Shown here in pieces: positions 1 to 5,178 of a stretch of 11,196 nt of DNA. Within the stretch, counting starts at the first letter, position 1. Every line of letters begins with the position of its first letter. The notes under the pieces were generated by a model, which made no database searches, was not told the DNA's origin, and saw only the letters and a list, made by a program, of their open reading frames with translations. Source of the DNA: an uncultured Collinsella sp. (lineage in GTDB: Bacteria > Actinomycetota > Coriobacteriia > Coriobacteriales > Coriobacteriaceae); contig CABUKY010000048.1 of assembly GCA_902492185.1 (NCBI GenBank), positions 1 through 11,196 on the forward strand, read 5' to 3'. A program made the translations under genes and the position numbers.

Positions 1-89
1 GGTCATGCCGCCGAAGTTGAAAGGCAGATTGCCGCTCTGGCGGGCTTGCAGCGTCAACTGGTTACGCGGGTTGGTAAACCCGCGTAACC
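1..89. repeat. Palindromic repeat, copy 1 (truncated by window edge)
   Basis: Bases 60-72 and 77-89 are perfect reverse complements (13 bp) around the 4-base loop GGTA at 73-76. The palindrome ends two bases from the lysS stop codon. The left flank matches the flank of a second copy at 4650-4728 without gaps: TGCAGCGTC (48-56), CAGATT (26-31) and TTGA (17-20) are shared at the same spacing, while the 16 bases between CAGATT and TGCAGCGTC differ at about half of positions. On the minus strand this lies directly 3' of lysS. No T-run follows, so it is not a classical intrinsic terminator, although a hairpin that stops polymerase or protects the mRNA 3' end remains possible. No protein reading of bases 1-60 convinced me. 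Confidence 0.7.
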
Positions 90-91
90 CC

Positions 92-2056
92 CTAGCACAT
101 CTTTGCGCCGGCGGGGATGGAAGCGTCGAGCTGGATCAGGTTGAGGCGCTCCTCGCCCTCCTCCTCGTGGATGGCGCTGATCAGCATGCCGCAGCTGGGA
201 ATACCCATCATCTTGCGCGGAGGCAGGTTGGTGATGGCGAGCAGGGTCTTGCCGACCAGGTCCTCGGGCTCATAGTAGCCATGGATGCCGGAGAGGATGG
301 TGCGGTCGGTGCCGGTGCCGTCGTCGAGCGTAAAGTTCAGCAGCTTCTTGGACTTCTTGACGGCCTCGCATGCCTTGACCTTCACAGCGCGGAAATCGCT
401 CTTGGAGAAGGTATCAAAGTCGACGAACTCCTCGAACAGCGGCTCAACGGCGATCTTGGAGTAGTCGAGCGTGGGCTTGAGCGGCTTGACGAACGGGCTT
501 GCGGCGTTGCCGGCCTCGGCAGCCTTGGCAGCGGCGGCACCGGACTGGAAACCCTTCTCGGGCTTCATGTGCGGGAACAGCAGGACGTCGCGAATGGAAG
601 CCTGGTTGGTGAGCAGCATGACCACGCGGTCGATGCCGATGCCGATGCCGCCCGCGGGAGGCATACCGTACTCGAGGGCGCGCACGTAGTCCTCGTCGTA
701 CTCCATAGCCTCGTCATCGCCGCCGGCCTTCTCAGCCATCTGGGCAGCAAAGCGCTCGGCCTGGTCGACCGGGTCGTTGAGCTCGGAGAATGCGTTGGCG
801 TACTCGTGGCCGGCGATGACCAGCTCAAAGCGGTGCGTCAGGCGCGGATCGTCCTCAAAACGCTTGGCAAGCGGGCTGACCTCGATGGGGTAATCGCATA
901 CGAAGGTCGGGTTGACGATGGTGTCCTCGCCCAGCTCATCGTAAATCTCGGCGATGATCTTGCCAGCAGTCCACTCGGGTTTAATCTCCAGGCCCTTCTC
1001 GCGTGCGGCGGCGGCAAGCTCCTCGACCGGCGTGTCGATGGTGACCTGCTTGCCGAGCACGTCCGAAACGATATCGGTCATGGGACGGCTTGCCCACTCA
1101 CCGGACAGATCGATGGTCTGGCCCTGATACTCGATGACCTCGGGATTGCCGATAGCCTTGTTGGCAGCCTTGATGACGCCCTGGGCGAGTGCCTTCATGC
1201 CCTCGAGATCGGAGAAGGCACGATAGGCCTCCATCGTGGTGAACTCGGGGTTGTGGGTGAGGTCCATACCCTCGTTGCGGAAGATGCGGCCGATCTCGAA
1301 GACGCGCTCAAAGCCACCGACGATGCAGCGCTTGAGGTGCAGCTCGGTAGCAATGCGCAGGTAGCACTCCTGATCGAGCGCGTTGAAGTGCGTGATGAAC
1401 GGCTTGGCCGTAGCGCCACCCTGGATAGTCTGCAGAATGGGGGTCTCGACCTCCATATAGCCGTCGGACTCCATAAAGCGGCGGAAGGTGGAGAGAATCT
1501 GCGAGCGCTTACGGAAGGTCTCGCGAACATCGTCGTTGGCAATCAGGTCGACATAACGCTGACGATAACGGGTCTCCTTGTCGGAGAGGCCGTGGAACTT
1601 CTCGGGCAGCGGGCGAACGGCCTTGGAGAGCAGGGTCGCGCTCTTGGGGGCGACGGAAAGCTGGCCACGCTTGGTGCGCACGACCACGCCGGTCACGCCC
1701 AGGATATCGCCCAAGTCAAGGGCCTTAAGCGTGCTCCAGGCCACCTCGTCCATGTCGTTAATACGGCAGAACAGCTGAATCTCGGCGGTAGCGTCGCGCA
1801 CGACGATAAACATGATCTTGCCCTGACCACGCTTGGCGACCACGCGGCCGCCGATCTTCACGACGTCCTCAGTATCCTCGCCATCGGCAAGATCGGCATA
1901 TTTGGCCTCAATGTCGACGACATAGTCCTCGATCTCGGAGTGCTCGGGATAGGGGTTCTGGCCCGCCTCGAACAGGGCGGCGCGCTTTGCCAGACGCGTG
2001 GCGCGCTCGTCGTTGAGCGTCGAGGCCTGATCGGCGGCGTTCTGGTTCTCTGCCAT
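92..2056 (-). CDS. lysS: Lysine--tRNA ligase, class II, with C-terminal tRNA-binding domain
   Basis: LysRS of 654 residues charges tRNA-Lys with lysine in the cytosol. The N-terminal OB-fold anticodon-binding domain spans roughly residues 65-150. The class II catalytic core follows: motif 1 near 193-207 (SDGYMEVETPIL), motif 2 near 250-278 (RIFRNEGMDLTHNPEFTTME) and motif 3 near 470-490 (GIGIGIDRVVMLL). An Ala/Lys-rich linker (about 503-530) leads to an extra domain at about 545-654, with KVKACEAVKKSKKLLNF, RTILSGI and NLPPRKMMGIPSCGM. This is the Trbp111/EMAPII-like OB fold usually found at the end of bacterial MetRS. Ordinary bacterial LysRS is about 500 residues, so this is about 150 longer. 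The ATG start has GAGGAG at 2064-2069. It lies 79 bases after greA with a hairpin terminator between, so expression probably depends on read-through or on a promoter inside greA. It is class II, not the class I LysK type. Confidence 0.96.
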   Translation of the reverse strand: MAENQNAADQASTLNDERATRLAKRAALFEAGQNPYPEHSEIEDYVVDIEAKYADLADGEDTEDVVKIGGRVVAKRGQGKIMFIVVRDATAEIQLFCRINDMDEVAWSTLKALDLGDILGVTGVVVRTKRGQLSVAPKSATLLSKAVRPLPEKFHGLSDKETRYRQRYVDLIANDDVRETFRKRSQILSTFRRFMESDGYMEVETPILQTIQGGATAKPFITHFNALDQECYLRIATELHLKRCIVGGFERVFEIGRIFRNEGMDLTHNPEFTTMEAYRAFSDLEGMKALAQGVIKAANKAIGNPEVIEYQGQTIDLSGEWASRPMTDIVSDVLGKQVTIDTPVEELAAAAREKGLEIKPEWTAGKIIAEIYDELGEDTIVNPTFVCDYPIEVSPLAKRFEDDPRLTHRFELVIAGHEYANAFSELNDPVDQAERFAAQMAEKAGGDDEAMEYDEDYVRALEYGMPPAGGIGIGIDRVVMLLTNQASIRDVLLFPHMKPEKGFQSGAAAAKAAEAGNAASPFVKPLKPTLDYSKIAVEPLFEEFVDFDTFSKSDFRAVKVKACEAVKKSKKLLNFTLDDGTGTDRTILSGIHGYYEPEDLVGKTLLAITNLPPRKMMGIPSCGMLISAIHEEEGEERLNLIQLDASIPAGAKMC

Positions 2057-2074
2057 AAGTTAGCTCCTCAAACT

Positions 2075-2107
2075 AAAACGCTCCCCAGGATTCGGTCCCA
2101 GGGAGCG
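2075..2107 (-). terminator. Intrinsic terminator between greA and lysS (possible attenuator)
   Basis: On the minus strand, bases 2107-2096 pair with 2090-2079 to give a 12-bp stem (two G-T wobbles) around the loop CCGAA, followed by TTTTAG. The lysS ribosome site starts only 6 bases further on, so no promoter fits between this hairpin and lysS. It either ends greA mRNA or controls how much polymerase proceeds into lysS. Confidence 0.75.
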
Positions 2108-2131
2108 AAAACATACCTTTACGCGGGACCG
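2093..2131 (-). promoter_or_regulatory. Candidate antiterminator pairing in the lysS leader
   Basis: On the minus strand CGGTCCC (2131-2125), starting 4 bases after the greA stop codon, is perfectly complementary to GGGACCG (2099-2093), with one more G-T pair inside. The second segment lies in the 5' arm and loop of the terminator at 2079-2107, so the two structures exclude each other. A ribosome at the greA stop codon would cover the upstream segment. The pairing is seen in the sequence; its regulatory role is inference. Confidence 0.4.
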
Positions 2132-2135
2132 TGGT

Positions 2136-2606
2136 CTAGCGTGCGATCTTGGCGATGGTGTAGACGCGGGTCTTGCCAGAAGGCGTAACGACCTCAACGG
2201 AGTCGCCCTCGCCGTGACCGATGATGGCGTGACCGACCGGAGACTCGTTGGAGATCTTGTGCTCGAGCGAGTTGGTCTCGGTGGTACCGACGAGCGTGAC
2301 TTCCATGACCTCACCGTTGGGATCGATCAGAGAAACGGTGGAACCGATGGAGACGGTCAGATCGCCCGTGGTGGCAGCAACCTGAGCGTTGGCGAGAATA
2401 GCCTGAATCTCGGCAATGCGAGCAGCATTCTGGGCCTGCTTGTCCTTGGCGGCATCGTACTCGGAGTTCTCCGAAAGGTCGCCAAACGCGCGGGCTTCCT
2501 TGATGTCCTCGACGATCTCCTTGGCGTAATCGCCCTCACGCCAAGCGAGCTCCTCGACGAGCTTCTGGCGGCCCTCAGCGGTCAGTACGATCTGGCTTGC
2601 GTCCAT
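2136..2606 (-). CDS. greA: Transcription elongation factor GreA
   Basis: GreA (156 residues, the usual family length is about 158) enters the secondary channel of RNA polymerase and stimulates cleavage of backtracked RNA. The N-terminal coiled coil covers about residues 8-75. Its tip carries ARAFGDLSENSEYDAAKDKQ (38-57), with the acidic residues D43 and E46 that hold the catalytic metal in this family. The C-terminal FKBP-like globular domain contains ISNESPVGHAIIGHGEGD. The ATG start has GGGGAG at 2615-2620, 8 bases upstream. It lies between the tatA terminator and the lysS leader hairpin, so it may be a short transcript of its own. The intact acidic tip argues for a true Gre factor and not a Gfh-type or Rnk-type relative. 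Confidence 0.97.
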   Translation of the reverse strand: MDASQIVLTAEGRQKLVEELAWREGDYAKEIVEDIKEARAFGDLSENSEYDAAKDKQAQNAARIAEIQAILANAQVAATTGDLTVSIGSTVSLIDPNGEVMEVTLVGTTETNSLEHKISNESPVGHAIIGHGEGDSVEVVTPSGKTRVYTIAKIAR

Positions 2607-2621
2607 ACGGATATCTCCCCA

Positions 2622-2647
2622 ACTATGATGTAACGATCAACTGTCAA
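2622..2647 (-). promoter_or_regulatory. Weak promoter candidate for greA
   Basis: A perfect -35 consensus TTGACA (2647-2642, minus strand) lies just after the tatA terminator. The possible -10 boxes are poor: CATAGT at 2627-2622 has only a 14-base spacer, and later ones overlap the ribosome site at 2620-2615. A normal leader would not fit, so the box may be fortuitous. Confidence 0.25.
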
Positions 2648-2654
2648 CAAAACG

Positions 2655-2687
2655 AAAAAGACCGGCTAGCCTGCGGGCAAGCCGGTC
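2655..2687 (-). terminator. Intrinsic terminator after tatA
   Basis: On the minus strand GACCGGCT (2687-2680) pairs with AGCCGGTC (2667-2660). An inner GCC/GGC pairing extends the stem after one T-T mismatch. Five Ts follow at 2659-2655. It lies 25 bases after the tatA stop codon. Confidence 0.9.
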
Positions 2688-2712
2688 AGGTGCTCACCCC
2701 AAAGGGATGGGA

Positions 2713-2988
2713 CTACTCTGCGTCCGCGTCGCTGTCCTCTGCCTGCTTTTTCTTGGCAGCAGCGAGCTTGGCCTCGAGCTCTGCGATCTCCTTGTCCTCC
2801 TTGGACTCCTCGACCACAACGTCCTCGGCCTGCTTGGTTTCGCCCTTATCGTCGCCCTCCATACCCTCGCGGATATTCTTGACGGTAGAGCCGAGAGACT
2901 TGCCGAGCTTCGGCAGGTTCTTAGGTCCGAAGATGATCAAGACAACGACGAGAATAATGATGAGCTCAGGAGCCCTCAGTCCAAACAT
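2713..2988 (-). CDS. tatA: Twin-arginine translocase subunit TatA/TatE
   Basis: A 91-residue membrane protein that forms the pore-lining part of the Tat pathway, which exports folded proteins. One membrane helix spans residues 8-20 (very Leu/Ile/Val-rich), followed by the family hinge FGPKNLPKLGKSLG (20-33) and an amphipathic helix to about residue 43. The C-terminal tail is highly charged, with a predicted coiled coil at about 63-82, ending in an acidic run. The ATG at 2988 has GGAGG 5 bases upstream. An open frame runs further upstream, but it is the tRNA gene read as protein. The gene has its own promoter (3025-3053) and terminator (2655-2687). TatB is less likely because the protein is short and the hinge is TatA-like; no tatC is nearby. 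Confidence 0.93.
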   Translation of the reverse strand: MFGLRAPELIIILVVVLIIFGPKNLPKLGKSLGSTVKNIREGMEGDDKGETKQAEDVVVEESKEDKEIAELEAKLAAAKKKQAEDSDADAE

Positions 2989-3024
2989 GTAGACCTCCAC
3001 AATACAGCGAGACAAGCTCGAATG

Positions 3025-3053
3025 AGTATACCGCGGGTGCCGCGGTATCACAA
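3025..3053 (-). promoter_or_regulatory. tatA promoter with palindrome in the spacer
   Basis: Minus strand: -35 TTGTGA (3053-3048), a 17-base spacer, and -10 TATACT (3030-3025). This predicts a start near 3018 and a leader of about 30 bases. A perfect 9-bp inverted repeat, ATACCGCGG at 3028-3036 and CCGCGGTAT at 3040-3048, fills the spacer and overlaps both boxes, so it could be an operator. Confidence 0.7.
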
Positions 3054-3061
3054 CAATAGCT

Positions 3062-3090
3062 AAAAAAAGGGACCGCAAGAAGCGGTCCCT
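3062..3090 (-). terminator. Intrinsic terminator after tRNA-Pro
   Basis: On the minus strand AGGGACCGC (3090-3082) pairs perfectly with GCGGTCCCT (3076-3068) around the loop TTCTT, and the T-run extends to 3062. It lies 10 bases after the encoded CCA end of the tRNA. Confidence 0.95.
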
Positions 3091-3100
3091 CCTCATGCTC

Positions 3101-3177
3101 TGGTCGGGTTGACTGGATTTGAACCAGCGACCCCTGCGTCCCGAACGCAGTGCTCTACCAAACTGAGCCACAACCCG
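3101..3177 (-). tRNA. tRNA-Pro (anticodon CGG)
   Basis: A 77-base gene with a complete cloverleaf on the minus strand: acceptor CGGGTTG/CAACCCG, D stem GCTC/GAGC, anticodon stem CTGCG/CGCAG with loop TTCGGGA, T stem GCTGG/CCAGT with loop TTCAAAT, discriminator A and an encoded CCA. The anticodon CGG reads the proline codon CCG. The C1-G72 pair and G37 are typical of bacterial tRNA-Pro. It stands alone, with a -10 box directly upstream and a terminator directly downstream. Confidence 0.98.
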
Positions 3178-3185
3178 TTAGCTCG

Positions 3186-3191
3186 ACTATA
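3186..3191 (-). promoter_or_regulatory. -10 box of the tRNA-Pro promoter
   Basis: TATAGT on the minus strand predicts a transcription start near 3179, about two bases before the mature tRNA 5' end. I see no convincing -35 at 16-18 bases. The same -10 hexamer occurs in the veg promoter. ispE has no terminator before it, so read-through from ispE is also possible. Confidence 0.5.
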
Positions 3192-3226
3192 GTAACAAAG
3201 ATTTTCGCCGCGTGCTAGAGAAATTT

Positions 3227-4123
3227 TTATTTCTTTGGCGCGTCGATTTGAATCGTGTTGGGAATAAGCTCAGTCGCGCAGGCCCACCAGCCATTTTGCT
3301 GGGCAGCTCCCGCAAGTTGGGCTGCCGTAGCGACGGTATCGCAAATGGCAAACGAGCAGGCACCCGAACCGCACACGTCCACGGCAACGGTTCCCTCCTG
3401 TGCGCGCAGCCAGTCGAGAACCGCCTGGATCCGCGGCTCCATCTGCGCGGATATGACGCCCAGATTGTTATGAACGAGCGCATATGCCGCCTCGGCATCG
3501 CCGACGCGTAAGGCAGAAGCAATCGCATCGGGTTTGTCCGCGGGCACCGGGCTCTCATCAAATCGTCGATACGCTTCAACCGTTGAAACGCTCGTCTCGT
3601 GCGGTTTGACCAATACGACAGGTGTCGTCGGAAGCACAGGATACTCAGTGGCCAGCACATCTCCCCCGCCGACGTAGAATGCGGGACTCGTGTGCAAAAA
3701 GAACGGCACGTCGGCGCCGATACCGCGAGCGACGTCATCGAGCGCGGGGTCGGCGCGGTCGATACCCCACAGCTCGGCCAAGGCAACGATGACCGCGGCG
3801 GCATCCGTCGAGGGGCCTCCCAGGCCGGCGCACAGCGGGATACGCTTTTCGATCGTCACGCACACGTTGGCATCGCGACCGTAATGCTCGGCCATAGCGA
3901 TTGCCGCCCGATAAGCCGTATTTTTTTGCATGGAAAAATCGGATGCCGGAACCGTCTGGACGGTCAACACCTGCGCCGGCGCGACCGTCACGGTATCGGC
4001 AAGACCGACGGCTGCCATCAGGGAATCGACCCTGTGATAGCCGCGGGCGTCGCGCTCGGTATGAACTCCCAGATAGAGGTTAATCTTTGCCGGCGCGGTA
4101 AGGATGAGGGACCGATCGGTCAC
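3227..4123 (-). CDS. ispE: 4-diphosphocytidyl-2-C-methyl-D-erythritol kinase
   Basis: A GHMP-family kinase of 298 residues (usual family length about 280-310) that phosphorylates the 2-hydroxyl of CDP-methylerythritol with ATP in the non-mevalonate (MEP) isoprenoid pathway. The N-terminal substrate motif is APAKINLYLGV (10-20), with K13 as the conserved lysine. The glycine-rich ATP loop is PLCAGLGGPSTDAAA (96-110), the catalytic Asp is in GADVPFFL (136-143), and the C-terminal GHMP glycine motif is CGSGACSFAI (251-260). The loop reads GGPSTD where GGGSSD is the common form. The start is GTG at 4123, two bases after the veg stop codon, with GAGGAG in the end of veg, so translation is probably coupled to veg. 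The veg-ispE order is the one known from Bacillus. Other GHMP kinases are unlikely given this motif set. Confidence 0.95.
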   Translation of the reverse strand: MTDRSLILTAPAKINLYLGVHTERDARGYHRVDSLMAAVGLADTVTVAPAQVLTVQTVPASDFSMQKNTAYRAAIAMAEHYGRDANVCVTIEKRIPLCAGLGGPSTDAAAVIVALAELWGIDRADPALDDVARGIGADVPFFLHTSPAFYVGGGDVLATEYPVLPTTPVVLVKPHETSVSTVEAYRRFDESPVPADKPDAIASALRVGDAEAAYALVHNNLGVISAQMEPRIQAVLDWLRAQEGTVAVDVCGSGACSFAICDTVATAAQLAGAAQQNGWWACATELIPNTIQIDAPKK

Positions 4124-4125
4124 CG

Positions 4126-4422
4126 TTAGTGCTCCTCGAGCTGGTTGCCGAGCGGGGTAAAGATATGTTCGCCGCTCTCGGGGTCGAACAGTTCGACCTG
4201 GCCGGTAAGGACATCGATGTACTGGTAGGACTGACGCGATTTGCGGCCGCGACGCTCGTCAACCTCAACGATAAAGACGGCGGGGTGGACGCTCTTGATG
4301 GTGCCCATGCGCTCGATGACGCGGGTACGGCCCATGTTGGCCTTAACCTTGACGCGATCGCCCACCATATCGGTCAGCTTCTCGTGGATGTCGTCGACGT
4401 GATTGACTTCCATCTCTTCCAT
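4126..4422 (-). CDS. veg: Veg family protein
   Basis: A small 98-residue protein recognised by the Veg core: GDRVKVKANMGRTRVIERMG (21-40), PAVFIVEVDE (47-56) and SYQYIDVLTGQVELF (65-79). Bacillus subtilis Veg shares the pattern RVKxxANxGRxxxIER...SYxYxDVLTxxVEL. The family is small and beta-rich. In B. subtilis it has been linked to biofilm matrix gene expression, and its biochemical role is unclear. I chose the ATG at 4422 because GGAGG lies 8 bases upstream; an in-frame TTG at 4446 would start before that ribosome site. The acidic C-terminal tail (PESGEHIFTPLGNQLEEH) is not part of the core. It is the first gene of a two-gene unit with ispE, under the promoter at 4490-4519. Confidence 0.9.
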   Translation of the reverse strand: MEEMEVNHVDDIHEKLTDMVGDRVKVKANMGRTRVIERMGTIKSVHPAVFIVEVDERRGRKSRQSYQYIDVLTGQVELFDPESGEHIFTPLGNQLEEH

Positions 4423-4449
4423 GAACAGGGCCTCCAGAGGGTGCAATTC

Positions 4450-4469
4450 AAAAAGGGGATAATACCCCT
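4450..4469 (-). other. Small hairpin with T-run in the veg leader
   Basis: On the minus strand AGGGG (4469-4465) and CCCCT (4458-4454) can pair around the loop TATTAT, and the T-run continues to 4450. The stem is only 5 bp. It sits between the predicted transcription start and the ribosome site, so it could be a weak attenuator or have no role. Confidence 0.3.
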
Positions 4470-4489
4470 AAGATAGACAAAACTCTAAT

Positions 4490-4519
4490 ACTATAGCACC
4501 CTGCTGCAGCCATACGCAA
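4490..4519 (-). promoter_or_regulatory. veg-ispE promoter
   Basis: Minus strand: -35 TTGCGT (4519-4514), an 18-base spacer, and -10 TATAGT (4495-4490). This predicts a start near 4483 and a leader of about 60 bases before the veg ATG. The terminator at 4526-4556 lies just upstream, which supports a new transcript beginning here. Confidence 0.65.
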
Positions 4520-4525
4520 GCAGCT

Positions 4526-4556
4526 AAAAAAGCCCGGTCTCAAATACGTACCAGAC
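4526..4556 (-). terminator. Intrinsic terminator for the rdgB-dtd transcript
   Basis: On the minus strand GTCTGGT (4556-4550) pairs with ACCGGGC (4538-4532) in a 7-bp stem containing two G-T wobbles, around an 11-base loop, followed at once by six Ts (4531-4526). It lies about 170 bases after the dtd stop codon, so the dtd mRNA would include the repeat element at 4591-4728 in its 3' end. Confidence 0.55.
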
Positions 4557-4590
4557 GACAACCTCACATGACCAGTTCACGTCAGCGAAC

Positions 4591-4728
4591 GACCACCATT
4601 CGAGCCAAAGTGTCGCGAAAGAGGAGCGACGCGTACTTTGGTACGCGAGCGACGGTTTGAGCGACAGATTGGCCGAATGGTGGCCGTGCAGCGTCGAGTA
4701 GTTACGCGGTTTGGTAAAACCGCGTAAC
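4591..4728. repeat. Structured repeat element, copy 2 (complete here)
   Basis: Two parts. Bases 4701-4712 and 4717-4728 form a perfect 12-bp palindrome around GGTA, directly abutting the dtd stop codon. Next to it, 4593-4602 (CCACCATTCG) pairs with 4674-4683, then after one bulged A 4604-4608 pairs with 4669-4673, then after a small AG/GA internal loop 4611-4616 pairs with 4661-4666. The apex contains GCGTAC/GTACGC (4631-4636 and 4641-4646, loop TTTG). GAGCGAC occurs three times (4624, 4647, 4659). The 4650-4728 half matches copy 1 at the left window edge. There is no open frame of note. Together with the terminator, the promoter and the veg leader, this accounts for the 306-base gene-free stretch 4423-4728; I see nothing more in 4557-4590. 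Confidence 0.7.
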
Positions 4729-5175
4729 CTAAAGGTTGTCTGTGTCCAGAACGATGGTGAACGGACCGTCGTTGACTAGGTCGACCTTCATATCGGCGCC
4801 AAAGATACCATGCGCCACATGCTCAACGTCCTGGGCGACGAGTGTCAGAAAGTACTCGTAAAGTTCGTTAGCGACATCGGGCGCGCCGGCATCCGTAAAC
4901 GACGGACGGCGGCCGTGGCGGCAGTCGGCAAACAGCGTGAACTGCGACACCACGAGTACCTCGCCGTCGACATCGGCCAGCGCCAAGTTGGTCTTGCCAT
5001 TCTCGTCCTCGTTGATACGCAGCCCGCGGAGCTTGCCCCACAGCTTGTCGGCTTCGGCGCGTGTGTCGCCGTGGCCCACGCCCAGCAGCACCAGGTAGCC
5101 GCGTCCAATACGGCCCACGCACTCGCCGTCGACCGTCACGCCGGCGTTGAGCACGCGCTGCACCACCGCACGCAC
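4729..5175 (-). CDS. dtd: D-aminoacyl-tRNA deacylase
   Basis: A 148-residue enzyme (usual length about 145-150) that hydrolyses the ester bond of D-aminoacyl-tRNAs and of mischarged glycyl-tRNA, recycling the tRNA. The N-terminal MRAVVQRV is typical. The two signature motifs are present: SQFTLFADCRHGRRPSF (77-93) and NDGPFT (135-140). The latter holds the Gly-Pro pair that projects into the active site of the partner subunit in the DTD dimer. The start is GTG at 5175, three bases after the rdgB stop codon, with GAGGAG in the end of rdgB, so the two are probably translationally coupled. The TAG stop abuts the palindrome at 4701-4728. I see no unusual residues. Confidence 0.96.
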   Translation of the reverse strand: MRAVVQRVLNAGVTVDGECVGRIGRGYLVLLGVGHGDTRAEADKLWGKLRGLRINEDENGKTNLALADVDGEVLVVSQFTLFADCRHGRRPSFTDAGAPDVANELYEYFLTLVAQDVEHVAHGIFGADMKVDLVNDGPFTIVLDTDNL

Positions 5176-5178
5176 GGT

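Noticed and set aside
1..60. Minus-strand reading of the left edge as the end of a protein-coding gene
   Set aside because: An open frame exists for the few codons visible, but the stretch is homologous to the non-coding flank of the repeat at 4650-4700, so coding is not supported.
2073..2114. 13-codon leader peptide (MFSLPGTESWGAF) ahead of lysS
   Set aside because: The only purine-rich site, AAAGG, is one base from the ATG, too close for normal initiation. The frame has no lysine codons, so a lysine-sensing leader is not supported. It still overlaps the hairpin and is worth noting.
2121..2135. T-box riboswitch before lysS
   Set aside because: GGTCCCGCG after the greA stop vaguely resembles the T-box end GGNACCGCG, but the conserved bases do not match and there is no room for stem I outside greA.
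5..2188. Open frame of 727 codons on the plus strand, opposite lysS
   Set aside because: It is the antisense shadow of a GC-rich gene, with no ribosome site and a low-complexity Leu/Gly/Ala/Asp-rich product with no recognisable motifs. The minus strand encodes an unmistakable LysRS.
2989..3171. N-terminal extension of tatA by 61 codons
   Set aside because: This stretch translates the tRNA-Pro gene and its terminator and crosses the tatA promoter. The ATG at 2988 has a good ribosome site and gives the standard TatA N-terminus.
4423..4446. TTG start for veg, 8 codons upstream of the chosen ATG
   Set aside because: The ribosome site GGAGG lies inside this extension and is correctly spaced only for the ATG at 4422.
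4624..4665. Three GAGCGAC repeats as a CRISPR-like array
   Set aside because: Repeat units of 7 bases with irregular spacing of a few bases, inside a palindromic fold; no array structure and no cas genes.
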